From CAXSBR01 sp964252015 (lineage in GTDB: Bacteria; Actinomycetota; Actinomycetes; Mycobacteriales; Jatrophihabitantaceae), in the NCBI GenBank assembly GCA_964252015.1, contig CAXULW010000020.1, positions 1 to 64,000 of the forward strand: a stretch of 64,000 nucleotides of DNA, read 5' to 3'. The position numbers and the translations under genes are program-made. Positions within the stretch are counted from its first letter, which is position 1. Every line of letters begins with the position of its first letter. A model generated the notes under the pieces. It saw only the letters and a program-made list of their open reading frames with translations, did no database searches and was not told where the DNA came from. This document shows, piece by piece, positions 34,650-42,789 of the stretch.

Positions 34650-35390
34650 GTGCTCGCGCTCGTGATCGATACCTCGTCCGCAGCCGTGACGGCAGCGGTG
34701 GTGTGGTTCGAGGGCGACGGTGATCATTTTGACGGGCCGGCCGAGGACGGCGCCGGCCGGACGGGCGCCGATCGGGGGCTGAAGGTTCTCGCCGAGCGGG
34801 TCACGATCGACGCCCGCGCTCACGCCGAACTGCTCGCCCCGTCCCTGGCCGCCTGCCTGGACGAGGCCGGAACCACGCCGGCCGGTATCGGCGCCGTGAT
34901 CGCCGGGATCGGGCCCGGCCCGTTCACCGGTCTACGGGTCGGTCTGGTCACCGCCGCGGCCATGGCCGACGCGCTCCAGCTGCCTACCTACGGAGTCTGT
35001 TCCCTCGACGCGATTGCCGCCGGGACCGCCCATCCCGAGGCCCTGCTCGTGGCCGGCGACGCGCGCCGCCGCGAGGTGTACTGGGCCACCTACGCCGGCC
35101 ACGACGCGGCCCCGGCGGAGAGCGCGGGCCGCCGGGCCGGACCTGAGGTCACCCGCGCCGTCGACGTGCCTCGCGCCGGCGTAACGGCCATGACCGGCGC
35201 GGGAGCCCGGCTCTACCAGGCCGAGCTCGGTCTGCCCCTGCTCAACGTCGACTACCCGACCGCCCGCGGGCTGGCCCGGCTGGCCGCGGCCCGGGTCCGG
35301 TCCGGTGCCCCGAGTGAGACCCTGGTTCCGCTCTACCTGCGCCGGCCCGACGCGGTCGCCGCCACCTCGTTCAAGGCGGTGACCCGGTGA
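34650..35390 (+). CDS. tsaB: tRNA t6A synthesis protein TsaB
   Basis: Non-catalytic paralogue of TsaD that forms the TsaBDE complex. ALVIDTSSAAVTAAVV at the N-terminus, then GIGPGPFTGLRVGLVTAA. 246 residues from this GTG; a GTG three codons earlier and an ATG at 34491 are in frame, but the TAGGGT box places the transcript start at this codon. The stop overlaps the rimI GTG. Confidence 0.93.
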   Translation: MLALVIDTSSAAVTAAVVWFEGDGDHFDGPAEDGAGRTGADRGLKVLAERVTIDARAHAELLAPSLAACLDEAGTTPAGIGAVIAGIGPGPFTGLRVGLVTAAAMADALQLPTYGVCSLDAIAAGTAHPEALLVAGDARRREVYWATYAGHDAAPAESAGRRAGPEVTRAVDVPRAGVTAMTGAGARLYQAELGLPLLNVDYPTARGLARLAAARVRSGAPSETLVPLYLRRPDAVAATSFKAVTR

Positions 35391-35872
35391 GGCAAGCGCC
35401 GACCGAACCTCGGGCGCCCGTGTCCCTGCGCCCCATGGTCGAGGCCGACATCGAGCGGCTCATGGTTCACGAGGACGAGCTGTTCGGTACCGAGGCGTGG
35501 TCGCCCGACAGTTACCGGGCCGAGCTGGCCGACCGGCGCTACCGCCACTACCTCGTCGCCGAACGCGCATGGGGCCAACCGGCGCAGCTGGTCGGCTGGG
35601 CCGGGGTCATCGTCATCGCCGAGACGGCCCAGATCCTCACGATCGGTGTCGTCACCGCCGAGCAGGGCCGCGGCGTCGGCCAGACGCTGCTGGACGAGCT
35701 GCTGGCCGAGGCCCGGCGCCGCGGGGCCACCGAAATTGTGCTCGAGGTGCGGATCGACAACGTCGCCGCCCGGCGGCTGTACGAACGCAACCGGTTCGTT
35801 CCGCTGCGGGTGCGCCGTGGCTACTACGACCTGGGCCGGGTCGACGCCGTGGAGATGAAACGTGAGCTCTGA
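35387..35872 (+). CDS. rimI: ribosomal protein S18 alanine N-acetyltransferase
   Basis: GNAT-fold acetyltransferase, 161 residues. The acetyl-CoA loop is EQGRGVGQTLL, and LEVRIDNVAARRLYERNRF is typical of RimI. GTG start overlapping tsaB by 4 nt; it overlaps tsaD by 11 nt. The tsaB-rimI-tsaD order is conserved in actinobacteria. Confidence 0.93.
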   Translation: MRQAPTEPRAPVSLRPMVEADIERLMVHEDELFGTEAWSPDSYRAELADRRYRHYLVAERAWGQPAQLVGWAGVIVIAETAQILTIGVVTAEQGRGVGQTLLDELLAEARRRGATEIVLEVRIDNVAARRLYERNRFVPLRVRRGYYDLGRVDAVEMKREL

Positions 35873-36911
35873 GCGCGACGCGCCGCTCGTCCTCGGCATC
35901 GAGACCTCCTGCGACGAGACCGGAATCGGGATCGTGCGGGGCCACACCCTGCTCGCTGACGCCGTCGCCAGCAGCGTGGCCGAACACGCCCGGTTCGGCG
36001 GCGTCGTGCCCGAGGTGGCCAGCCGGGCCCATCTGGAGGCCATGGTCAGCACGGTGCACCGGGCCTGCGCCGACGCGGGCGTCACCGTCGCCGACGTGGA
36101 CGCGATCGCCGTCACCGCCGGACCCGGCCTGACCGGCGCCCTGCTCGTCGGCGTGGCGGCGGCCAAGGCGTACGCCCTGGCCCTGCACAAGCCGCTGTAC
36201 GGGGTGAATCACCTGTCCGCGCACGTCGCCGTCGACCTGCTGGAACACGGCCCGCTCGACGAGCCCTGCATCGCCCTGCTCGTGTCCGGTGGCCACTCCA
36301 GCCTGCTGCGGGTGCCCCACATCGGCGGCGTCCACCTGGACGAACTCGGCGCCACGGTCGACGACGCCGCCGGCGAGGCCTTCGACAAGGTCGCCCGCGT
36401 CCTGGGTCTGCCGTTCCCCGGCGGGCCCTACATCGACCGGGCCGCCCGCGACGGCGACCCGGCCGCCATCGCCTTCCCGCGCAGCATGACCGGCCCGGGC
36501 GACCCGCCCTTCGCGTTCTCGTTCTCGGGCCTGAAGACGGCGGTGGCCCGGTGGGTCGAGGCCCGCCAGCGTGCGGGCGAGACGGTCCCCGTGGCTGATG
36601 TCGCGGCCAGCTTCCAGGAGGCCGTGGTCGACGTGCTCACCGCCAAGGCCGTGCGGGCGGCCCGCGACAACGGCATCGGCCACGTCCTCATCGGCGGCGG
36701 CGTTGCGGCCAATTCCCGGCTGCGCGCCCTGGCCCAGCAGCGCTGTGACGACGCCGGTCTGGTCCTGCGCGTTCCGCGGCCGGGGCTGTGCACGGACAAT
36801 GGTGCGATGGTCGCCGCGCTCGGGGCGTGTCTCGTGCGTGACGGGGTCGCCCCGTCCGGGCTCGACATCCCGGCCGATTCGGCGTTGCCGGTGACGACGG
36901 TGACGGTCTGA
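35862..36911 (+). CDS. tsaD: tRNA N6-threonylcarbamoyladenosine transferase TsaD
   Basis: Transfers the threonylcarbamoyl group to A37 of ANN-decoding tRNAs. ASKHA fold with GIETSCDETG, the metal-binding HLSAH motif, ALLVSGGHSSLL, FSFSGLKTAV and GGGVAANSRLR. 349 residues, full length. GTG start inside the rimI end. Confidence 0.97.
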   Translation: MSSERDAPLVLGIETSCDETGIGIVRGHTLLADAVASSVAEHARFGGVVPEVASRAHLEAMVSTVHRACADAGVTVADVDAIAVTAGPGLTGALLVGVAAAKAYALALHKPLYGVNHLSAHVAVDLLEHGPLDEPCIALLVSGGHSSLLRVPHIGGVHLDELGATVDDAAGEAFDKVARVLGLPFPGGPYIDRAARDGDPAAIAFPRSMTGPGDPPFAFSFSGLKTAVARWVEARQRAGETVPVADVAASFQEAVVDVLTAKAVRAARDNGIGHVLIGGGVAANSRLRALAQQRCDDAGLVLRVPRPGLCTDNGAMVAALGACLVRDGVAPSGLDIPADSALPVTTVTV

Positions 36912-36973
36912 GCCTTTCGACCGGTCGACCGGCGATCTGACGTCCCCCGGGAGCAGCAGGATCGGGTGCCTCG

Positions 36974-37002
36974 TTGAGAACTGGCACTCAGGTGGCTAGA
37001 GT
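36974..37002 (+). promoter_or_regulatory. groES promoter
   Basis: TTGAGA, 17-bp spacer, TAGAGT: a good housekeeping promoter. The CIRCE palindrome covers the spacer and -10 box, so repressor binding would block polymerase. Confidence 0.7.
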
Positions 37003-37007
37003 GCCAG
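36981..37007. promoter_or_regulatory. CIRCE operator (HrcA site)
   Basis: CTGGCACTC-N9-GAGTGCCAG, perfect 9-bp arms with the canonical 9-nt spacer. It matches the CIRCE consensus TTAGCACTC-N9-GAGTGCTAA at seven of nine bases per arm. This implies heat-shock control by HrcA. Confidence 0.93.
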
Positions 37008-37099
37008 ATGGCGGCCCGATGACCCCCGCGACGGCATCGGACCTTCACCAGACCACCTGTTCACCGCCAGTGCATCAACCCAATGAGGGGACCACCATC

Positions 37100-37408
37100 G
37101 TGACGACCGCTACCAAGGTCAACATCAAGCCGCTCGAAGACCGGATCGTGGTGCAGGCCAACGAGGCCGAAACCACCACCGCTTCGGGCATCGTCATCCC
37201 GGACACGGCCAAGGAGAAGCCCCAGGAGGGCACCGTCCTGGCCGTCGGACCCGGCCGCGTAGACGACGCCGGCAAGCGCATCCCGCTCGACGTCACCGTC
37301 GGTGACGTCGTTCTGTACAGCAAGTACGGCGGCACCGAGATCCGCTACGCCGGCGAGGACTACCTGGTCCTGTCGGCCCGCGACGTGCTCGCCGTCATCG
37401 AGCGTTAA
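37100..37408 (+). CDS. groES: co-chaperonin GroES
   Basis: 10-kDa lid of the GroEL chamber, 102 residues: VNIKPLEDRIVV near the start, the mobile loop, and GTEIRYAGEDYLVLSARDVLAVIE at the end. GTG with GAGGGG nine bases upstream; the open frame upstream overlaps the operator and is not coding. CIRCE-controlled, followed by groEL after 129 bp. Confidence 0.97.
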   Translation: MTTATKVNIKPLEDRIVVQANEAETTTASGIVIPDTAKEKPQEGTVLAVGPGRVDDAGKRIPLDVTVGDVVLYSKYGGTEIRYAGEDYLVLSARDVLAVIER

Positions 37409-37537
37409 AGCCCGTTCACGGGCAACACCCGTCACCACCGCACCATCTCGACCGGCCCCGGGCGGCGCGTCAGTCTGCGCCCGCGCCGGGGCCGTTCGGT
37501 CTTGATCTGCCTGCCGTACTAATTCGAAAGGACACCC

Positions 37538-39163
37538 ATGCCCAAGCTCCTCAGTTTCGATGAGGACGCCCGCCGCGCGCTCGAAAGCGGCGTCAACAAG
37601 CTCGCCGACGCGGTCAAGGTCACCCTCGGCCCGCGCGGTCGCAACGTCGTGCTCAGCAAGTCGTTCGGCCCGCCCGTCATCACCAACGACGGCGTGACGA
37701 TCGCCCGTGAGATCGACCTGACCGACCCGCTCGAGAACCTCGGCGCCCAGTTGGTCAAGTCGGTGGCGACCAAGACCAACGACGTCGCCGGTGACGGCAC
37801 CACCACGGCCACCGTCCTGGCCCAGGCCATGGTCACCGCGGGTCTGCGCAACGTCGCGGCCGGCGCGAACCCCACCTCGCTCAAGCGCGGGATGGACGCC
37901 GCGGTCGAGGCCATCAACGCCGCGCTCGACAAGTCGGCCATCCCGGTCGAGGGCGAGCAGGCCATTGCCCACGTCGGCACGATTTCGGCCCAGGACGCCA
38001 CCATCGGCGAGCTGATCGGCCAGGCGCTGACCAAGATCGGCCACGACGGCGTCATCACCGTCGAGGAGTCGAACACGCTCTCGACCGAACTTGAGTTCAC
38101 CGAGGGCATGCAGTTCGACAAGGGCTACATCTCGCCCTACTTCGTCACCGACCCCGAGTCCCAGCAGGCCGTCCTGGACGACCCGTACGTGCTGCTGGTG
38201 CCGGGCAAGATCAGCTCCATCAGCGACCTGCTGCCCCTGCTGGAGAAGGTGGTCGAAGCGAAGAAGCCGCTGCTGATCATCGCCGAGGATGTGGACGGCG
38301 AGGCGCTGTCCACCCTGGTCGTCAACGCGCTGCGCAAGACGTTCGCCGTCGTCGCGGTCAAGGCGCCGTTCTTCGGTGACCGCCGCAAGGCGTTCCTGCA
38401 GGACCTGGCCGTCGTGTCGGGTGCGCAGGTCGTGTCGCCCGAGGTCGGGCTCAAGCTGGACCAGGTCGGTTTGGACGTGCTCGGCTCGGTCGGTCGCGTC
38501 GTCGTCACCAAGGACAACACCACGGTCACCCACGGCAACGCCGCGAAGTCCGAGGTCGACGCCCGGGTGGCCCAGATCCGCGCCGAGATCGAGCAGACCG
38601 ACTCGGACTGGGACCGTGAGAAGCTCCAGGAGCGGTTGGCCAAGCTGGCCGGCGGCGTTGCCGTCATCAACGTCGGCGCGGCCACCGAGGTCGAGCTGAA
38701 GGAGAAGAAGCACCGCATCGAGGACGCGATCGCGGCAACCCGCGCGGCCGTGGAGGAGGGCATCATCGCCGGCGGCGGTGCGGCCCTGCTGCAGGCCACG
38801 TCGGCGCTCGACGGCGACCTGGGCCTGAGCGGTGACGAGGCCACCGGGGTCGGGGTGGTGCGTACCGCACTGGCCGAGCCGCTGCGCTGGATCGCCTCCA
38901 ACGCCGGACTCGAGGGCTACGTCGTCACGGCCAAGGTGCGCGACCTGCCCACCGGTCAGGGCCTCGACGCCTCCACCGGCGAGTACACCGACCTGGTCAA
39001 GGCCGGCATCGTCGACCCGGTCAAGGTCACCAAGGCGGCGCTGTCCAACGCCTCCTCCGTAGCCGGTCTGATCCTCTCGACCGAGGCTGCGGTGGTCGAG
39101 AAGCCGGCCGAGGACGAGTCCGACGACGGCCACAGCCACGGCGGCCACAGCCACAGCCACTAG
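37538..39163 (+). CDS. groEL: chaperonin GroEL (GroEL1 type, His-rich tail)
   Basis: 60-kDa chaperonin, 541 residues. Nucleotide site LGPRGRNVV and VAGDGTTTATVLAQ; the signature AAVEEGIIAGGGAALL is present. The C-terminus ends with a His/Ser/Gly tail (HSHGGHSHSH) instead of the GGM repeats of GroEL2, as in mycobacterial GroEL1, which also pairs with groES. AAAGGA precedes the ATG. A strong hairpin follows. Confidence 0.97.
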   Translation: MPKLLSFDEDARRALESGVNKLADAVKVTLGPRGRNVVLSKSFGPPVITNDGVTIAREIDLTDPLENLGAQLVKSVATKTNDVAGDGTTTATVLAQAMVTAGLRNVAAGANPTSLKRGMDAAVEAINAALDKSAIPVEGEQAIAHVGTISAQDATIGELIGQALTKIGHDGVITVEESNTLSTELEFTEGMQFDKGYISPYFVTDPESQQAVLDDPYVLLVPGKISSISDLLPLLEKVVEAKKPLLIIAEDVDGEALSTLVVNALRKTFAVVAVKAPFFGDRRKAFLQDLAVVSGAQVVSPEVGLKLDQVGLDVLGSVGRVVVTKDNTTVTHGNAAKSEVDARVAQIRAEIEQTDSDWDREKLQERLAKLAGGVAVINVGAATEVELKEKKHRIEDAIAATRAAVEEGIIAGGGAALLQATSALDGDLGLSGDEATGVGVVRTALAEPLRWIASNAGLEGYVVTAKVRDLPTGQGLDASTGEYTDLVKAGIVDPVKVTKAALSNASSVAGLILSTEAAVVEKPAEDESDDGHSHGGHSHSH

Positions 39164-39188
39164 CTCCGGACGCTGTTTGGCACATCGT

Positions 39189-39241
39189 TTGCCCCGCTGG
39201 TCCACGTGATTCGAGTCCGAACACGTGGGTCAGCGGGGCAA
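39189..39241. terminator. bidirectional terminator after groEL
   Basis: 20-bp stem (18 Watson-Crick plus two G-U) with TTGCCCCGCTG and its complement as outer arms and a 13-nt loop, followed by GTCGTTTTC. It lies between convergent groEL and the DUF2505 gene and should stop both. Confidence 0.85.
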
Positions 39242-39263
39242 GTCGTTTTCGGACTACGTGCGG

Positions 39264-39761
39264 TCAGCCCAGCCAGGCGGTCGCAGTGCGTTGTTCGGCC
39301 CGGACGGCGGCGGTGATGGCCGGGGCCGCGGCCTGCTCGATCTTGGCGCCCAGAAACGGGATGCCGGCCTTGAGGTCGCCGACGATGGTGGCCCGCGAAC
39401 CGCCTGCGGTCGGTTGCAGCTGCAAGATGCCGTTGAACTTCAACGGCGCGCCGTCGATGCTGACGGTGATCGTGCCGACGCGGGCGCCGTCGGCTTCCGG
39501 GGCCTCCCACCGGTCCACCTCGGTGATCTTCAGGCGAGCGCCGACCATCGACTTCACGAAGTCGGGGAACTGGTCGGTGGCCATGTCTCGGGTAGTGGTC
39601 ACCGTGGTCGGCCCGGCGCCGCCGTTGCCGGGTTGGACGTCCACCGTCCAGGCCAGGGCGCCCGTGTTCTGGCACTTGCGCTCCTGGAAAGCGGGGTCGA
39701 ACGTCATCGCGCTCACCACGTCGGGAGCGGCTGGATAGATGATTTCGTTGGAAATATTCAT
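39264..39761 (-). CDS. DUF2505 family protein (START/SRPBCC-like fold)
   Basis: 165 residues beginning MNISNEIIYPAAPDVVSAM, with FQERKCQNTGALAWTV and a C-terminal GAKIEQAAAPAITAAV helix. This matches the actinobacterial DUF2505 family, thought to have a lipid-binding helix-grip fold. The ATG is preferred; longer frames run into the region upstream of whiB. TAGGGT lies 10 bases before the ATG. Function unknown. Confidence 0.8.
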   Translation of the reverse strand: MNISNEIIYPAAPDVVSAMTFDPAFQERKCQNTGALAWTVDVQPGNGGAGPTTVTTTRDMATDQFPDFVKSMVGARLKITEVDRWEAPEADGARVGTITVSIDGAPLKFNGILQLQPTAGGSRATIVGDLKAGIPFLGAKIEQAAAPAITAAVRAEQRTATAWLG

Positions 39762-39796
39762 CAGGCCCGCGACCCTACTTGATGCCGAGGAACAGG

Positions 39797-40078
39797 TCAG
39801 GAGTCCGAGCTGGCCAGTAGCCGCAGCCGCTCGTCGGACGATTTGCCACCCCACACCCCGTAGGGCTCGCGGACCGACAGGGCCCAGTCCAAGCAAGGCT
39901 GACGAACAGGACAGCGGGCGCACACCGACTTGGCCTGCTCTTCGCGGCGGCGGCGGGAACGGCCGCGCTCGTTTTCCGGGTGGAAGAACATCGCCGCGTC
40001 CAGACCGCGACAAGCGGCGTCGACCTGCCAGTCCCAGTTCTCGGCCACAGGTGTCGGCAGCTTGGCAACATCAGACAT
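39797..40078 (-). CDS. whiB3: WhiB-family Fe-S transcription factor, WhiB3/WhiD type
   Basis: 93 residues with the four iron-sulfur cysteines: CRG, the CARC pair, and QPCLDWAL, then the GVWGG beta-turn and a basic tail. The segments WDWQ, CRGLDAAMFFHPENERGR and REPYGVWGG match WhiB3/WhiD best among WhiB groups, and groEL1 and DUF5319 neighbours agree with the mycobacterial whiB3 locus. Probably a redox-sensing regulator binding the housekeeping sigma factor. ATG chosen by family length. Confidence 0.9.
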   Translation of the reverse strand: MSDVAKLPTPVAENWDWQVDAACRGLDAAMFFHPENERGRSRRRREEQAKSVCARCPVRQPCLDWALSVREPYGVWGGKSSDERLRLLASSDS

Positions 40079-40307
40079 GAATCCTCGACCCTCCCGGTTG
40101 GCACGCTTCTGGAAGGTGTTCGGAGCCAACTGACCGAGCGGTTCACTCGCATCGCGGCAATTTTGTGCGCCGGCTCACCGTCGCCGCCCACCGCCGCGGG
40201 GGCCAGGGTCAGGCAGACAACGCGACCGTCTGACCTGGGGGTGGCCAAGAACTCGGGGTTGCCGAGAAGCCGCGCCAGAGGGCGTGGCGCAAAGGCGAGC
40301 GGGACGA

Positions 40308-40697
40308 CTAGTTGCGGGTGAGCGCGTCGGTATAACCGCGCGCGTAGTCCCAGCTCACGAAAGTGTTGGCGTCCGGTGCGAAGGCAGGCTCGTGCGGCTG
40401 CGTCACGCCCAGGCCGAGCAGGGAACGCAGGTTGGCCGTCATGAGCGACCAGCTGAAGTAGTGCGGCTCGCCGCAGTCGGCGCAATCGACGACGACGCCG
40501 CGGAACCCGATCGGGGCGAGCGCGGCCTGGAACTCGAGCAGTTCGGCCAGGTCGTCCTCGACGTCGGCCCGTTCCTCGACGGTCAAGGGGACGACGGGAT
40601 CGACGTCGTCGAACAGCGCCGCGGGGTCGGCCGGATCGCCCAGGAACGGATCGGCCGGGCCCGCATCGAAACCCACGGGGTCGTGTTCGTAATTCAT
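40308..40697 (-). CDS. DUF5319 family protein
   Basis: 129 residues, acidic N-terminal half (FDAGPADPFLGDPADP), then VVDCADCGEPHYFSWSLMTANLRSLL with a CxxC pair that could bind metal, and a SWDYARGYTDALTR end. This conserved actinobacterial family sits beside guaB. Function unknown. The 229-bp gap to whiB3 shows no gene; sigD, present here in mycobacteria, is missing. Confidence 0.85.
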   Translation of the reverse strand: MNYEHDPVGFDAGPADPFLGDPADPAALFDDVDPVVPLTVEERADVEDDLAELLEFQAALAPIGFRGVVVDCADCGEPHYFSWSLMTANLRSLLGLGVTQPHEPAFAPDANTFVSWDYARGYTDALTRN

Positions 40698-40881
40698 CGC
40701 GTATCCGGGGAGCGGTTGCTGACGACGTTGAGGGACGCCGCACTCTCGGTGGGTCCGAAGGTGCTCACGCCCCCACCGTAGGGGCCGTGCGGCTCCTTGG
40801 CCAACATCTGCAGACTATTTGCACGCTTTTTACGATCGATGGCCACGGAGCTGCCCTCCAATAGGCACGAGTCCTTCTCGC

Positions 40882-40887
40882 TAGGAT
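40882..40887 (+). promoter_or_regulatory. candidate -10 box for guaB
   Basis: TAGGAT 27 bases before the guaB GTG, with GAGGAG between. The -35 region is weak. Prediction only. Confidence 0.35.
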
Positions 40888-40914
40888 GAACTTTCGGCGG
40901 CATGAGGAGAATCA

Positions 40915-42450
40915 GTGGTGGCAACCGGGACCGATGCAGGATCCGATGACCATGACGTTCCCGCCCCCTTCGCCCGCTTCGGGCTGACCTTCGACGACGT
41001 CCTGCTGCTGCCCGGCGACACCGACGTCATCCCCAGCGACGCCGACACCAGCAGCCGGGTCTCGCGCAACATCGAGGTCAAGGTTCCGCTGCTCTCCGCG
41101 GCCATGGACACGGTGACGGAGTCCAGGATGGCCATCGCCATGGCCCGTCAGGGCGGCCTGGGTGTGCTGCACCGCAACCTCGGCATCGACGAGCAGGCGC
41201 AGCAGATCGACCTGGTCAAGCGCTCCGAGGCCGGCATGATCACGCATCCGGTGACGACGAACCCCGAGACGACGTTGGCCGAGGTCGACGCCCTGTGTGC
41301 CCGGTTCCGGATCTCCGGCCTGCCGGTGGTCGATGACCAGGGCCTGCTCGTCGGCATCATCACCAACCGCGACCTGCGCTTCGAGACCGACATGTCCCGT
41401 CCGGTGGCGCAGGTGATGACGCGGATGCCGCTCATCACCGCTCCGGTCGGCGTGGCCGCCGATGACGCGCTCGGCCTGCTGGCCAAGCACAAGATCGAGA
41501 AGCTGCCGCTGGTGGACGGCGCCGGGCGCCTGCGTGGACTGATCACGGTCAAGGACTTCACCAAGAGCGAGCAGTTCCCGTTGGCGACCAAGGACCCGGC
41601 CGGCCGGCTGCGGGTCGGGGCCGCGGTCGGCTTCTTCGACGACGCCTGGAAGCGGGCCATGGCGCTCGTCGACGCCGGGGTCGACCTGCTCATCGTCGAC
41701 ACCGCCAACGGCCACGCCCGTGGGGTCACCGACATGATCCGCCGTCTCAAGGCCGACTCGGCCGCCGCCGCCGTCGACATCGTGGGCGGCAACGTCGCCA
41801 CCCGGGCGGGGGCGCAGGCCCTGGTCGATGCGGGCGCGGACGGGGTCAAGGTCGGCGTCGGCCCAGGTTCGATCTGCACCACCCGCGTGGTCGCCGGGGT
41901 CGGCGTGCCCCAGGTGACGGCGATCTGGGACGCGGCCCAGGCGGCCAAGGTCGCGGGCGTGCCGGTGATCGGCGACGGCGGGCTGCAGTACTCCGGCGAC
42001 ATCGCCAAGGCCCTGGTCGCCGGCGCCGACACGGTGATGCTGGGCTCGCTGCTGGCCGGTTGTGACGAGTCCCCGGGCGAGCTCGTGTTCATCAACGGCA
42101 AGCAGTACAAGTCCTACCGCGGCATGGGATCACTGGGCGCGATGCAGAGCCGGGGCCGGGTCAAGTCCTACTCCAAGGACCGGTACTTCCAGAACGACAT
42201 CGACGACAACGACAAGCTCGTCCCCGAGGGCATCGAAGGCCAGGTGCCCTACCGCGGCCCGCTGGCCGCAGTGGCCTACCAGCTCAACGGGGGCCTGCGG
42301 CAGTCGATGTTCTACGTCGGCGCGCACACCATCCCCGAGCTCCAGGAACGCGGCCAGTTCGTCCGCATCACCGCGGCCGGGCTGAAGGAATCGCACCCGC
42401 ACGACATCCAGATGACCGTCGCCGCCCCCAACTACGGCGACAACCAGTAG
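40915..42450 (+). CDS. guaB: IMP dehydrogenase
   Basis: NAD-dependent oxidation of IMP to XMP, the committed step to GMP. Catalytic Cys321 lies in GVGPGSICTTR; GFFDDAWKRAMALVDAGVDLL and the GDGGLQYSGDIAKAL phosphate site are seen. Two CBS domains are inserted at about residues 110-220. 511 residues. GTG start with GAGGAG upstream; the second codon is also GTG. Confidence 0.97.
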   Translation: MVATGTDAGSDDHDVPAPFARFGLTFDDVLLLPGDTDVIPSDADTSSRVSRNIEVKVPLLSAAMDTVTESRMAIAMARQGGLGVLHRNLGIDEQAQQIDLVKRSEAGMITHPVTTNPETTLAEVDALCARFRISGLPVVDDQGLLVGIITNRDLRFETDMSRPVAQVMTRMPLITAPVGVAADDALGLLAKHKIEKLPLVDGAGRLRGLITVKDFTKSEQFPLATKDPAGRLRVGAAVGFFDDAWKRAMALVDAGVDLLIVDTANGHARGVTDMIRRLKADSAAAAVDIVGGNVATRAGAQALVDAGADGVKVGVGPGSICTTRVVAGVGVPQVTAIWDAAQAAKVAGVPVIGDGGLQYSGDIAKALVAGADTVMLGSLLAGCDESPGELVFINGKQYKSYRGMGSLGAMQSRGRVKSYSKDRYFQNDIDDNDKLVPEGIEGQVPYRGPLAAVAYQLNGGLRQSMFYVGAHTIPELQERGQFVRITAAGLKESHPHDIQMTVAAPNYGDNQ

Positions 42451-42476
42451 GCCCTCGGTCTGTCGCTGGGCCGAGC

Positions 42477-42704
42477 CTAGGGCTGGCGGGGGGCGTTGTA
42501 CCGATTCTGGGCGATGCTCATACCCGTCCACAGCGAGGCGAAAATGACCGGGCCGAGCAACGACGGCGGCCAGTCCAGCCGCTGATGCAGGGCCAGGCCG
42601 GTGACCAGCTCGAAGACGCACCCGAGGACGAACAGGCCCAGCCAGAGCCGCACGTGAAAGAACCCGATCGGGCGGGGGAGTTCGTCGTCGGTCACCGGAC
42701 CCAT
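42477..42704 (-). CDS. small two-helix membrane protein
   Basis: 75 residues from the ATG, with hydrophobic segments RLWLGLFVLGCVFELVTGLA and LLGPVIFASLWTGMS. It lies convergent to guaB and divergent from guaB3. Two copies of GTAGGAGCGGGCCG lie just upstream of its start. Family not recognised; conserved short proteins of this kind are found near guaB in actinobacteria. Confidence 0.65.
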   Translation of the reverse strand: MGPVTDDELPRPIGFFHVRLWLGLFVLGCVFELVTGLALHQRLDWPPSLLGPVIFASLWTGMSIAQNRYNAPRQP

Positions 42705-42789
42705 GGTAGGAGCGGGCCGGTAGGAGCGGGCCGGTAGGGAGTGCGCCGGTCGGAGAACGGGAATCCACCCGGCTGGCACACTGACGGCC

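Noticed and set aside
37061..39205. 714-residue minus-strand frame opposite groES-groEL
   Set aside because: Antisense shadow of well-identified chaperonin genes; composition is Asp/Gly/Arg/Leu-rich without any domain.
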